DNA of 64,000 nt from Diploscapter coronatus (Eukaryota; Nematoda; Chromadorea; Rhabditida; Rhabditidae), in contig OZ038422.1 in NCBI GenBank assembly GCA_964036155.1, forward strand, positions 25,629,201-25,693,200, written 5' to 3'. Position numbers and translations under genes: made by a program. The notes below the pieces were generated by a model, which made no database searches, had not been told where the DNA came from, and saw only the letters and a list, made by a program, of their open reading frames with translations. Below are positions 11,401 to 23,869 of the stretch, piece after piece (position 1 is the first letter of the stretch; the number at the start of each line of letters is the position of its first letter).

Positions 11401-13369
11401 AATGGTGTATCATAAACGGATCGATTCTATTATGACACGGCAAACCATATAAAGAGTGAGATGAAGTAAAAAATGAAGATCATAATTTTTAAGTTTCAGA
11501 AAAATATGTGACAGAAAGTATTTCAAATTTATCCAAAATTTGTAGAAATTCAAAATTATCATATTCTTTTCTTGAATTAAATTTTTGATAAGAGATAGTA
11601 CGATTTTATGGAAAGCGTCATATTCTAAAAATCTAAAAATTTAGACTCAAATATTAAAGGTAAAATTAGTTTAGATGAAATTTTATGCTAATTTCAGGAA
11701 ATTCGATGATTTCAAGACCATCATGAGAAGATAATATGATTTGAAGTGCCCCTTTGCGTATGCTCTCTCGTTTATGCGAAATTTTCAACTGAAATCAAAC
11801 CGTGAGAGAGAAAGTTTTGCTTCTTTTCTCCTCTCTCAGAATCAAACACTATTTCACACATGAAAATTTATACGAAATTAGAGATGCGCAGAAGATGAGA
11901 ATGAATATAATACGATTATTATAAAATTTCTGCATAAATGACAAAAGATAGAATAAGAACACAGACTGATATATAGGTTTTATGAAGAATGAAAAAGGTA
12001 TGAATATTGATTAGAAAAGGCAATAAATTTGAGGTAAAATGATAGAAGACCGAGTTTTGATGACGTCAATATGAGATTTGCAAGAAACATATTTTGGTTA
12101 GATCAAAATATGGAGAAAAATTTTTGACGTTCAATTTTATGGTTTTTTCGTCTTTGATTTGCTGACGAAAACTAATCAATTTTTGAAATAATTTGAAAAT
12201 TATAGTAAACTAAGAATAAATATGGACGAAGGAGAGATTTGTAATATTTGGCTGGCCTAGACAATTTTGATCCCCAAATTTGATTTGGGAAATACAATAA
12301 ACGATAGGCAATTATCTTCGATTTTTGAAATTTGAACGTAATAGCATGGTGTTTTTCAAGTTAAATTTTTTTTCGAATGTGTGACCTAGAGATTCCCTAA
12401 TTCCACATATATCCACTCAGGATTTCACGGAGATGCGGGTAAAAAATAAAGAAAAACATGATATATGATATAAGGTTGACCAGCAAAACCGAATTATTCA
12501 TTATCAGGGGGGTTTAGGGCGCGAATTTCAGGGTTTGGTCCTAGTACTGACGAAACTAATGCGAAAATCCGTGATACGTTGGCTCAAAAATTTAGAAAAT
12601 AGCACAAATTACATATTTCAGACGTTGCCAGAGGCGATTTTACCAAATTTGTAATTTTGGGACGATCACTTTACTGTAGATTTATGGCCTTAGGTTCGGA
12701 ATCTGATATTAAAAGCGATCCAAACACACATCACGATCTTTTAAACATTGTAAACATTTACCTTTTGAAAACTTTTTCTAAAGATTGTTATAAGAAAAAA
12801 ATTAGTTATTGAAACTATCGTAATGTAATAATTTCTCGTGTATTCGAATTCGATTTCCAACTGTTATCGCTGCTTCTACGCTTAGCAATAAGCATCGCAC
12901 ATATCGTTTGTTGAAATTATTTTCCTATGAACCTTATGGTTAGGCCTTGGCACTGCCCATGTGCAACCTTGCTGCAATGTTGTGTTTCGCTCTCAATTGC
13001 ACAAACTTTGGCAATTGTTTTAGCAATTGAGCGCGATTATTCCGTTTTCTCATCCTTCTTGCAGTTTCCATGCACTTTCTCAAGCATTTCTTTTCATCGT
13101 GCGTAATCGTAGGACGTTTTCAAGGGATAAGCCTCATAAAGACGTGCTATTGAAAAAGTTCATCGTTAGTGCTTCCTCCCCCAAAATGTTTCGTTCTAGC
13201 CGAAGGTCTGCCTTTAGGTCTGATCATTCATATCCACGTCCGTCAATTGCTTTTTTCTGATCCGTTTTTTCCGATCTGATATATCCGGTTCCGACCGGCT
13301 GGGCTGTATCCAATGAGCCTCCCATTCTCTCATATTTTGACACTTTGTCAATGGACGATATGATGCAAG

Positions 13370-13660
13370 AGGAAAATATCACTAGGAAAGTGAAAGAGAA
13401 AAAGGGAAAAATGAGAAATATCAGATTTTTGAGTGTATGAGAGAACTCAGACTGATGACAGAAAAAGAAATAGCGTTGAAAACGAGAGAGGTGGAAAAGA
13501 AAGCAGAGAAATTTGTTTCCTTCCAGTCGGCTGGACGCTCAAAGCAAAGAGAATTTCAGACCGTATGACTTCCTTTCTTTCCTATTTTTCCATGCTATTT
13601 CTCCTTCTATTTCGCACTTCTAACTTCTTTTCCGTATCTAGCTTTTTCAAACTATTTTGA
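13370..13660. repeat. Purine/pyrimidine strand-switch element, opposite order
   Basis: Purine-rich sequence on the left (GAAAGAGAAAAAGGG, AAATAGCGTTG) is followed by a short mixed centre (CAGTCGGCTGGACGCTC) and pyrimidine-rich sequence on the right with CCATGCTATTTCTCC. It carries the same motif as the elements at 7330 and 11130, with the halves swapped. Confidence 0.5.
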
Positions 13661-14081
13661 TTTCTCTCTTCAAGTGGTCCTTCACACCTATCCTTTTCAG
13701 ATCGTTTCATCATCAGCTAATTTCTTTGTTTCTCTTTCCCTCTTCAGTTTTCTTGCTACTTCTCTTTTCTGTATTCTTCTTCACTCTAGAATTTTCTTAC
13801 TATCTAAATTTTTCTGACTCTTCAATTCTCTCTGTCTCTCCTCACGTTCATTATCTTTCTTTTAGAATCACGGATATCGTAGATCTTACGGTTTTTCCGA
13901 CGTAATCATCTCTCGTCATTATTTTCATAGGGTTTATTTGATTACGGTATTTTAATGTGTGTTTATAGCAAATTATGCTAATTTATTTCAGAAACCTTAA
14001 TTGAATCGGATTTTCAATGGTCGGAACCTAAACTTATTTTCTAACCCATCTTTCTGGAATTTGAGACTTCATATATCCATT

Positions 14082-16611
14082 ATGACGTGGCTTTTCCAGT
14101 CGAAAATTGCTAAATCCCATTTCTACGTTTGGTATTTGGGTTCCAAAGAGGCCGATGGAGTTAGGGGATCGGCGGTATGCATTTTAATCATGAAGATAAA
14201 CTTTTCAACTTTAAAAATGCTATGATACATAAAATCTGTTTTTATTTCTTTGCTTTACCATATGAACAGCGAAGATCAGCTTTGTGACATGAATTTCGAT
14301 CAATTACCATGTGCAGTATAATTTCTGGGTTTTAGCGATCATCTATGCTTTATCATGAGCTTTCAAAGGCCAAAGTATGGGGATTTAGCATGTTCCAAAT
14401 ATATTCTCTGCTTTCTTAGACAAAGACTGGTGTTCGCATTGGAGCGCGCGAATTTTGCGATTCGAGCGCGTTTTCCGCCTCTAAGCCGGTCTGTCAATAA
14501 CGCTAACTTCAAAAGATGCGCTTCACTTGTTTTGAGGAGAAAGATCACGTGAAATCGAGAGAGTTAGAGAAAAAATCGGGAAATAGTAAGAAGAACGAAG
14601 GAAGAGCAGAGAAAGAAGGGAAAAAGAGAAAACGTGATCCGGATGTCATCCGGTCCAAAAAAGGCGAGGGGAAACAAGAAGCTAAGAAACTCTGTTTCTT
14701 TTACCTAAGTAGGTGAAATTATAGAAGAGTATAATATTCGTTGGGTATTACAAGGTAGTAAAATGTGTTTCTAGAAAATTTATCGACAAAAATATTAGTA
14801 AAAATAACTAAAAATTCTATTTTACAGGTCGTTCTACCTGCTATGAGACAATTACTAAAGGAATCTTTCAAAAAGACGCCCAGTAAAGCGACTGTACAGG
14901 TTAAATTTCTTTATGTTTCAAAATGTGAGGTTTTTTTTTTAAGATTTCCTCAAAAGGCCTGAAGTTAGTTCAATCCGTGCCGGCGATGTCACGAAATGGC
15001 AAAGTTAAAATGCAGTTGGTGAAGTTCCAAATTTCAGCGAACTGTATTACGTATAGGTAATTAAATACGCCTAAATTTTATTTTAAACTCAGTTATTTTT
15101 TAATTATGTCCTAAGTTTTAACTGCATCTTCGATAATTCAAGATAGGATATAGTTTTTTTTTAATAAAATATATTAGATTCGGGTAGTTTTATAATAAAT
15201 ACCAGAAAAAGTTGTTCTTCGCTATTTTATTTTATTTTCAGTATCACCGGGAAAGCTCCTTTCGATGACGTGGTTGGAGTTGTTATGTTAGTTCTCAATC
15301 CCGAAATGCAGTCCCCGATGCACGTGCACTGTTATAGATGCGACAGTGCAGAAACCGCACAGATTATGCACGCTAATATTCAGGTAGGACTTATTAAAGC
15401 TTAATTATAAAATATAGCTATGAAGACCAACTTTAAACTTTAAAAAAATTATTATGATCTTAAATTTTGAAGTATGTCAATAATAACTTTTAACTCAAAA
15501 TTTATATGCTCACGAATATTATCATTTAATTTGATAAATTGGTTTATTTGAATAACTATATATTTATCTAGCTTCTCCTATCCCGGCCAGAAATTCAAAG
15601 AGGTATTATGGATCTGGAGCATCGATTATTTTTGTCCGGGCTGCTTGTACCTCGAAGAAACCCCACCGCGTCAAGATCTTCATCTCAATCCCGGCAAAGA
15701 GCCTGTACGGATGAAATTTCCTCACCGATAGAAAGAACAGAGCGGCTTAGGAGAGAGGATATTGCAGTTGTGAGTATTTTTCTCAAAATATTGGTTTCTG
15801 GAATTTCGAAAAAGGCCTTCAAAGCTACTTTCGAAGTTGCTGGAGTTTCTTTTAAAGCTTCTAAACTTCAATTTTAGTTCCCCGATCGCGCTCGCCAGCC
15901 AAACATGCCCAGAAGAGTTGTGGATGAACTGAAGCATAAATTCCATGTAGAACCTAGAAACAGAAACACGGTACTTTTAATTTTATTCAGATAAAATAGG
16001 GGCAATTTAGAATTCCCTAACGAGATATGATTCTGATCTACGAGGTTCCCTATCGGATATTCCATTAGAAATGAAGTCGAAATACCGAATGTTCGGCGAC
16101 ACGATTCTGAGGGATACGGCCAAATCGAGAAGTCTGGATAATTTAGCAGAACCCATTGTATCCACGTAAGATATTAAAAATATAATTTACTTTTCTTTGA
16201 GCATATTTTAAATCGATCAAACCGATGTATTATTTATAGAAACTTAACTTGAAGGATTAGATTTCTTGAAACATTTTTTCCAATAAGATTTCGTTACAGA
16301 CAAATGCATTATGAGTTGAGCTTTCATTTGAAATATGAAGCTTTTTGAAACAGAGTAACAGTTTATAATGTATAGATTCTCCAATTTATTCATGCCATCA
16401 TACATCGAACCCCTATTTGAAAACTCGATTTTCTGAAACATGTCTCATTTTCAGTAACATCCGGGGCAATGACAACATCCCCTCACCGCGTCGATTTCCC
16501 CGATCAGAATTAACGGACCCGTTTGGGCAATCATATGAAAGAATGAACACTCTCGAGGGGTTTTGGAAGTCCAAAATCCGCAGAACGTCCAGCATCAAAA
16601 TGGACTTTTGA
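14082..16611 (+). CDS. PTB/PID-domain protein
   Basis: Eight exons: 14082-14174, 14828-14899, 14944-15056, 15242-15383, 15572-15769, 15878-15970, 16011-16165, 16455-16611 (340 residues, all phases consistent). The first 190 residues have the order of a phosphotyrosine-binding fold: strand 1 FYVWYLGSKEADGVRG, helix VVLPAMRQLLKESF, strand 2 ISSKGLKLV, middle strands FQISANCITYSITGKAPFDD, strand GVVMLVLNP, HVHCYRCDSAETAQ and a final helix. The rest is Ser/Arg-rich with no recognised domain, so an adaptor role is likely. The start is uncertain: ATG at 14082 gives MTWLFQSKIAK, but a good TTTTCCAG acceptor overlaps it, so an upstream first exon is possible. Exon 3 uses a TTTTTAAG acceptor. I do not recognise the orthologue. 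A poly(A) signal is at 16710. Confidence 0.75.
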
Positions 16612-17594
16612 TCTTTATTGATCAATGATTGGCTTTGGTTTTATTTATTTTTGCTTACAAAATGATCATGACTTGCCTTATTTTGATTGGAAAATGGGGC
16701 AATTTTTCGAATAAAGATTTGGAAAAAAACTTTACCAAAATTTTATATTATCCATCTTCAGGGAGACTAGGTCATCGAATATGATAATGAGTTTAGCTTT
16801 GATATTATAATTCCTACCCCCGATATTTATGCTCAGACTCGAATATTTAAAGTCCGGTTTCGAACTTAGACGATGATTTTGGATCGTCATTTAATTCGAG
16901 ATTTTTCATTTCCGACAAGTTTTGTTTTGCAGTAGCCATTTTCGTCGAGTCGCGAGGAAACGTCAGCTAAATCCTGAAACTCCCCCGAGATCATGTCTCA
17001 GATGAAGAGATAAAGAAAGATAAAAACAACGCACACACAACTTCCAAACCCCTCCCCCGGAAATCTAGTTTTTGCACAAACTCAACCCATTTTTAGAACT
17101 AGAAAATTTAGTGAAAAAATATTTATTCAAAGATTAGATAAATAAGTACAAGTGGATGAAATAATGTACAAAAGTATGTGGAATACGTTTTTGTAAAAAT
17201 AGAAGGTACTTTCACAGAGAGTAAGAAAGAAAGATGCGTGATAGGTAAGGTAATTAGCATAATATCAGATTGGACGATAATTTACGTAGTATTTTTCAGG
17301 AATTTCATGACTAGATTTGTAGTATAAATTATCGTTCGACAGAGTATTTCAAATTTGGTCAAACCGAAGCAACAAAAATCGAATTTTAGAGTGATCCCGC
17401 CATAAATTAGTTTATCAAGATTTCTTAAGCAAGCGAAATCATATGATACGCATGATTATATGGGCGTGATTTTCCTGTTTATATTACTGTTTTCGAAGGG
17501 AGAGAAAGAAGAGGTTACGCCCGTAAAAATGCGCCATTGCATGACTTCAATTATTCAAGAAACCTCAATATTTTGAAAAAATGTAAAAAGAAAT
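16612..17594. other. Convergent intergenic region
   Basis: This region holds the AATAAA at 16710 for the PTB gene, then AT-rich DNA with no exon that I can support, up to the stop codon of the minus-strand gene at 17595. Confidence 0.45.
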
Positions 17595-20500
17595 TCAAGT
17601 AAACGTGCTCATTCGTCGTTTGTACTCTTTGTGAGCGGCTATAAGGTCCTTTTCCTTGATCTCTTTCAGAGCTCTTTTCTCGTCGCCCTGTCCAAACCCC
17701 AGCCATTTCAGAAATCGGTTACTCGATGAGCCCGTACTGTGCTCCTGAAATGGTTATTTTAAAAGTAGGCAAAAATGGATCTCTCAACATAGGATAGGAC
17801 TATAGAGAACTTACACTGACTACGCTGTATTTCTTGTCGGGTTGACGACAGTGATCTGTGGAAGTGGATCGCTGTGGTCCGTGACCCTGAAATAAAAAAA
17901 TATATTTTTTCTTAACTTTGGACACAAACTAATCGACTCTCAGGGAAATTGTCCCTAAATTGATTTTCCACTGCAAGAATCGTAGTTTTTCTGTATGTCT
18001 TATTTAGGGAAGACGATTTTTCTTACATTTCTCAAAACCGCTTCAAACCCATTCGCCAAATCCGCATCGTTGATCCGTAAGTGATTTACGTGCGTCGTGT
18101 GTAGCGAATGACGGTGCTTCAAATCTGCGCCTTTGTGGTTCTGTTGCTGACCGTTTTGTTGGGTGCCATTCATATCTGCATATTGAGCTGCTGCTTCTTC
18201 GCTAAAAATTTCTGAGTTAATTTTAGACTGAGCGGCTTTTAACGCCTTCAACTGACTTTATTGATTTTCTAGAAGATAATCTCATTTTAGTTATCTTTCA
18301 TTACGTCATCACCTCTCTTATCGATTTTTTCAGAGATAAGGCTATTTGGATGTTTTTTTTTTCAATATTATCATTTGTTATGATTTTCCGTCCATACGTT
18401 TGTCAAAATCCTACAAGACCACTAGATTCTTTTTTATTCGCTTCGCTTTGATCGTTCGCCAATTGCTCTAGCCACTCAGATTGAAGATAATTGAGATCTG
18501 GGAGGATTTAGAGAAAGAAAATGGGGGATAATCTTGACGAGTCCCGACACCTTATGATTGAACGCATCAGAAATCAGGGGCATGAGATGTGGAAATTCCA
18601 ATATCACTAGAGATCTCAAATATTCAACGCCGTATAAAACCCGCTTTAAAATCCATATGCTTTTATCATGTGAAAGAAGTGAGGTGTTCCAAGACTTGTT
18701 GCTGTTTCGGAATTAAATTTTACAAAATGATTTTCGCTCTGTGCCTACTCAAACATATCCCTCTGAAGTTTTGACAAAAGCGAAGGCGTCTATTTTTGAA
18801 GTGTCCCACCCTCCCTCAGGGAAAATTGGGCGAAAAGTAAATTTTGTGTCTAAATCAGAGCTATTTCTCTAGCGCGTATCTTTTTCTTTTTCTCTCAAAA
18901 TTCCATGATCCTTTTTATTTTCGCACTTCTCAGGTATCCCGATTAAGTTGGGCTATTTCTTGAAGAAATCAAATTTGGTAATCAAGCACCTCTCATCGAG
19001 TTGTTTTTTGCACCGATGCAAATCGAGTTACGACGACTAAAGTGTGCAAAGAACCCCGCGAGAGAAGAGCTCATGTGACAATGTAAAGTACACGGCGAAA
19101 TTTGCAGATTTTTTCGAAGAGATTCGAAAGTACAGAGGATTTTGGTCAGAAATTTATTAGGCTTCGAAGCTAAGCCTCAAAATTTTCAATTTGAAAATCA
19201 GATACCATAACCTGAGTTTCATGCCTTCAATCTAACCCTAAGAAAGCTCAGATTAGAATTTAACTTCGGAAAAATGAAGGTTAACAAGTTTCTAGAAACC
19301 TCCTGACCCCCGATGCGATTATCCTCAGAATAAATTACCAAGTTATTTCCTGGAAAAGTTCGAGGTGTTTGGTTTTTCAAATGGAAAAAGCACAGAACTC
19401 AACCCGCCATGGAAAGCTGACGAGGTCTCGGGTTTTGCTGCGCGGATGTTTAGGCGAAACTCATAAAACACAACGGTTCCTTGGGGGATTTCGTCTTAGG
19501 AAATAAAGAATGAGAAAATCAAAGACCCTCTTGCAAATTCGGCAGTGTTATGAAATTGTCGTGGTGGTCTAATATTACAATTGTCAAAAATCATTTGATA
19601 GCATTTACAAACATCAATCTGTGAAGGTACCGTGTGGGTTTTTACTTGAAGAATATGTATGATTTTGGTAAGCTATAACTGAGCATGAAAATCTTGCAAA
19701 TTTGATTTTTAATTAAATTTCTTAATTGATTAAACCTTAGTCTAAACTCTTAACCCATGTGACAGATCTTGGCCAAATTTATATCAGACGCGTCGAAGAA
19801 TTTTTCTTTGCCAAAACATTGCGCGTGAAATAGACATTTTTCAACATTTTCCCTAAGGTATTGATAACTTTTCGAAAGATAAAAAGCGCGAGCAACAAAG
19901 CCGGAGAAAAATTGCCCCAAAAAGACTATCGAAAATTCTGAGATCACAAAGAAAGAAGCGGAAAATAGCACTTAAAATGAGATATTGAAAGACACACTTT
20001 AGAGAAGGAACTCCATGTTTAGAAGATAAGGCTAAAGAGTGCAGGAAGATGAACTTCAAAGGGGAAAACCAAGCGAACATTAAAAATTGCCCAAGGAGTT
20101 CTATTTTGAGCCAGAGGAAGTTCCAAAATAGCGGACCTTTGAAACGTCACTTGAAAATATAGATATTTACATGCAAAAGTGATCCTCAGCGTGATGGCTA
20201 AAGTGATTAGGGACAGGGCTTTGCGCGAAGCTAGTTTTCTATTAAGGTAATACAGCGCTGTATCATAGACGGTTATCCTTTTCTATACTTCGCCATTTGA
20301 CGAAAGATAACAAATTTATCATGTCAGAATCAACAGAAAACTTGTCAACGATGAATAAGTCAATCGAGAAACCTTACCAAGCGGCTTTGTGCATACGATC
20401 ACGAGCCAGTTCGAGTGATTTTAACCGTTCCCGTTGACGCTTCTCTTTCTCTTTCTGCTCGGCTTTCTGAAAATAAAAAAAAAAAAAACTATTTAAAAGA

Positions 20501-22806
20501 TAGATGATTTGTTTGTATTTTCATAGGTTGTTTCATGGAAAAGGTTTATTAACCATTTTAACATTTTTTTTCTGCAAAAATGTTTCGAATGATGCAACAA
20601 CCTCATAATTTTTTAGGGAAGTTGATCTCCAGACCCGCGCGCAACCTTTAGATGCCATTCATGCATGATCAAGTGATACACATGTTTTCGCTGCTTCCGC
20701 ATTTACAAAAAGCTTCTTTCATCCAAAAGATCCATTCTTTTCCATTTAGCAGCGAGTTATTATGCTCTCTTTTCATGAAGTACAGCTTTTTCTGATGTGG
20801 GGAAAAGAATGTGAGAGCACGAAAGTAAATTATTCGAATGTCATTAACATACGACTAGGGATATTTACACGATACTTATTGCTGTTTTTGGCATTGTTGT
20901 AAGAGGATCAGAAAGCTTAAATCTACTATGCTTCATAGGAGTTCTTGAAGTTAAATTAAATCCAACCTAGATTTCGAACTTCAAACGGCTTGATAACCGT
21001 TTTTTAATCCTTAATTTTCTTATACAAATAATTTGTTTCCAATGATGAGGATCCTTCTATTTCATATAGCTACAGTGAATCTTTTGTTCTGTTCCTATAA
21101 ATATATGAGGGTCTTCTGTTTTATTCTTTAGATTCAATTAATCTTCTTTTTTCATTTCAAAGATAATGTGGATCTTCAATATTATCTTCTAGTTATCGAA
21201 TCTGTTCTTCTAAAGATGATGGCCTCTCTTGAGGTGTGAAAGTTACGGGAATCTTTCTTTCGCCCTGCAGGATGATGAATGGAGATTTTCGAACCTTGGA
21301 GTTTGAGTTAGAAAAGGATTAGAGATAAAGGGGTCTCGAGAGATATAGACGCCAGCAATATCCACCTTTTTACACATCCAGGTGAATTACCGGAGAGAGC
21401 ATGTCAAATGCCAAAGGTTCAAAGGGAAATTTGCCAACACAAAAGATTCAGATTTTGAAAGAAAAAACAGCAGATTTTTGATCAGAAAAAGTTACGAGGA
21501 TCGGTTGTAAAATTTGTTAAAAAATCTCTACTATGAGCAGAATAAAGATTTTTCTCGCAAGTAAAATATTCAGTTGCTTACAAATTTTTAACCCTTGAGC
21601 CTAGATTTTGAGCAATTAGAAATCTCAAGTTATTCTTGAGCCTAGTCTGATCAGTAATAGATAAAATTAACGTTTTTTCTTGAACTAATTGCAGGAAGCG
21701 GCTATTTTTCGGTAATCACCGAGATAATTTGCATTGCTAATGGAAAAATAGCTAGCTGGTTAATGCGGTAAATACCGAACAGAATTAGAAGTGATTTTCC
21801 TATTTGCGGTTATTTTCATCTTATTTTTGATGTTAATTGCGAAAACTAACGAAAACTTTGTAGTTTAGACGTTCAAAAATAACGCTTTTACTTTCGAGTT
21901 TTCCAATTTTGGTCGAAATTACTACTCGACTTTTGAAACTTCAAAGGGCCTTTTCCCGTCTTAAAATGCAACAATTATGGTCAAAAACCGGAGTTGGGAT
22001 CGAAAAATTTCCGGGTAAAAACCGGATATGTCTAATCTTCTACGTAGAATCTGCTTCAGTTTCCAGAATATGCAAAATAATTTACGTGATATTTGCAAGA
22101 CCCCGCAAAATTGCAGAGGAATGGATAGGTTAGTGTTCGGGGAAATTTTGCACGAAAACGTTTTGAGGGGTACCTTTAAAAATAGCCCCAGGATTTTAAT
22201 CGCTCTAATGAGGCATGTGATAATCGGGGATCGGATTTCAGAAATCTGAAACGCAATATCCGTCGGTCGAAAAACATGCGTTCAATTTTTCCGACTTCTA
22301 CTCATCAAAAATTAGGGTTTTCGAGGTTTTTCTCGTTATTTTCTGTGAATTTTAGATTATCTGCAAAAAATTTCGAAAAAAAAATCAATTTCTCACCAGT
22401 TGAAAGGTCATAAAATGACGCAAAAGTATCATAATCTACTAAAATCGCTGCGCTTTTTTGCAAGGCGACTTTGAGAAATCCGATTTTTCTCCGGCTTTAG
22501 GGAAAAAGTTCGGCCGTTCTGAGACTTCTATTGTAAGTTGATGAACTCGAAAAGTTGAGAAGCTCCAACTTTTCGTCCTTTCCTCACAAAACCCCCAAGT
22601 CTCGAGAATTTTTTAATTCTTAAAACAGGAAGCGAAGGGTCGTGGCTATTCAGAGGAGTCTAACTAGCAAATGATCCTATTGATAGTAAGGAATGTAAAC
22701 ATTTGGGGGTGTTCAGTTGCAGAAATAATGGATCGTATATTTTTAGAAGATTTTTAAACACTAAAAACCAGACCTGCTTTGTTCTCAAAGCCTGTGCGCC
22801 AAGCAT
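17595..22806 (-). CDS. Small charged protein of unknown function
   Basis: Five exons: 22774-22806, 20378-20466, 18027-18201, 17815-17886, 17595-17744 (172 residues, phases consistent). Exon 2 encodes a strongly charged helix (KAEQKEKEKRQRERLKSLEL). Exon 3 is Gln/Asn- and His-rich with HSLHTTHVNHLRINDADLAN. The end is basic (RFLKWLGFGQGDEKRALKE, KEYKRRMSTFT). No signal peptide or membrane segment is visible. Exon 1 (MLGAQALRTKQ) is the weakest part: it uses a poor GTCTGG donor and sits 2.3 kb from exon 2. It was chosen because it supplies an ATG in the right phase and blends with the charged helix. I do not recognise the family. Exons 2-5 are much better supported than exon 1. Confidence 0.6.
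18202..20377. other. Large intron of the 17595-22806 gene
   Basis: This 2.2-kb intron has no nested gene that I can support. A pyrimidine-rich stretch with GCTATTTCTCTAGCGCG and GGGCTATTTCTTG lies at about 18860-18960, another instance of the dispersed ACTATTTCTC motif. Confidence 0.4.
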
Positions 22807-23869
22807 TGTGGAATAGAGTAGAAGTGTTCAAATCAGATCAGGAGGGCCTTTACACCAATTCCAATATCAGATTTTCGTTGTTATTGACAATACCTGAAAA
22901 AGGGACAAATTAAAAGTACAGATATAGAAAAGTCGACGACGGTAATAAAAACTCGAAAAATGAGAATTCATGGAAATGATAACTTATAAAATTAAAACGA
23001 CACCGCAAAATAGGGCATTTCATTCACAAATTAGAACATTAAAGAGAGGGCTACAGTAACCCAATTCAGAAACGAAAAATTTCATGAAGTCCCATGAAAA
23101 AATTTGAAAGGGATCATAAAAATGGCCCCATAAAATTATGTCTAACCAGACAAGCACATATCCAGATATTCGAAATCCACTCCATCAAAATATATTATAA
23201 GAGACCGGACGAGCCTAGCAAAGATAAGCTTTCTTCTGGTTAAGCTGGAGAACTCGAAATACAGAGGGAAATCGAGAGAAGCGAGAAAAAGGCGTGCCCC
23301 CGAGAAATAGCACTCTAAAAAAGATGGAAGAGAGAAAATAGCGCCTAGTGGGAATAAAGCTCGACCAAATTGAGGGTGGGGTTTGAAGATTTCAGGCTCT
23401 GAGGCTCGTCAAAAAGCGATCTCAAAAGGCACAAAAAGGATATATCACAAAAGGAAAAATTTAGCAAAAAAAATTAACATAAATGTTTGATATTTTCAAT
23501 AAATGAAAATTTTAGGGGTCTAAACTTGAATTCGAGGGTTTAGCACATGATAAATAGAAGTTCAGCCTGAAAAATTAGCATAAGATTGAACAATTTTGGC
23601 TATTCGGGAGAAGTTATGGGGGTTACAATTAAAGATGTAATTTCGAAGAAAAATAAAACTTGATTTATTTTTATCATCAAGCTTTGTTTGGTTCTTGTTC
23701 TGTGTCGTTTCTTGTTTCTCCAATGTCACTTTATTTCATCCTGACCTACTTTCACTTTCGTCGTCTCTCTCTTCAGGATAGTCTTATTCCATACGCATTG
23801 ATTTTCTGAGGATTCAGACCTTTCAAAGTTTTCTAAATTTCTCGAGTCTCCAGAAATTTCTTTCAGAGC
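22807..23869. promoter_or_regulatory. Divergent intergenic region
   Basis: This region lies between the start codon of the minus-strand gene (22806) and the elongase start (23870). It has a purine-rich block with GAGAAATAGCACTC and GAGAAAATAGCGCC at about 23270-23350. A likely trans-splice acceptor (TTTCTTTCAG) lies three bases before the elongase ATG. No gene is seen. Confidence 0.4.

Larger units (their letters stand above)
9835..14081. other. 4.2-kb gene-poor intergenic region between divergent genes
   Basis: This region lies between the start of the plr-1 homologue and the first assigned exon of the PTB protein gene, so it holds both promoters. I find no exon chain with splice support. 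It contains purine/pyrimidine blocks at about 10050-10275, 10730-10860, 11130-11400 and 13370-13700. A TGACGTCA (CRE-like) octamer is at about 12060, and a near-perfect inverted repeat around AGATTTACTCCTAGTAGGAG is at about 10384. An upstream non-coding or coding exon of the PTB gene may exist here: an ATG at about 13186 opens MFRSSRRSAF with a possible donor, but its phase does not fit. Confidence 0.45.

Noticed and set aside
13657..13905. Open frame in pyrimidine-rich DNA on the plus strand
   Set aside because: A Phe/Ser/Leu string is what TTC/TCT-rich DNA encodes by composition; there is no splice context.
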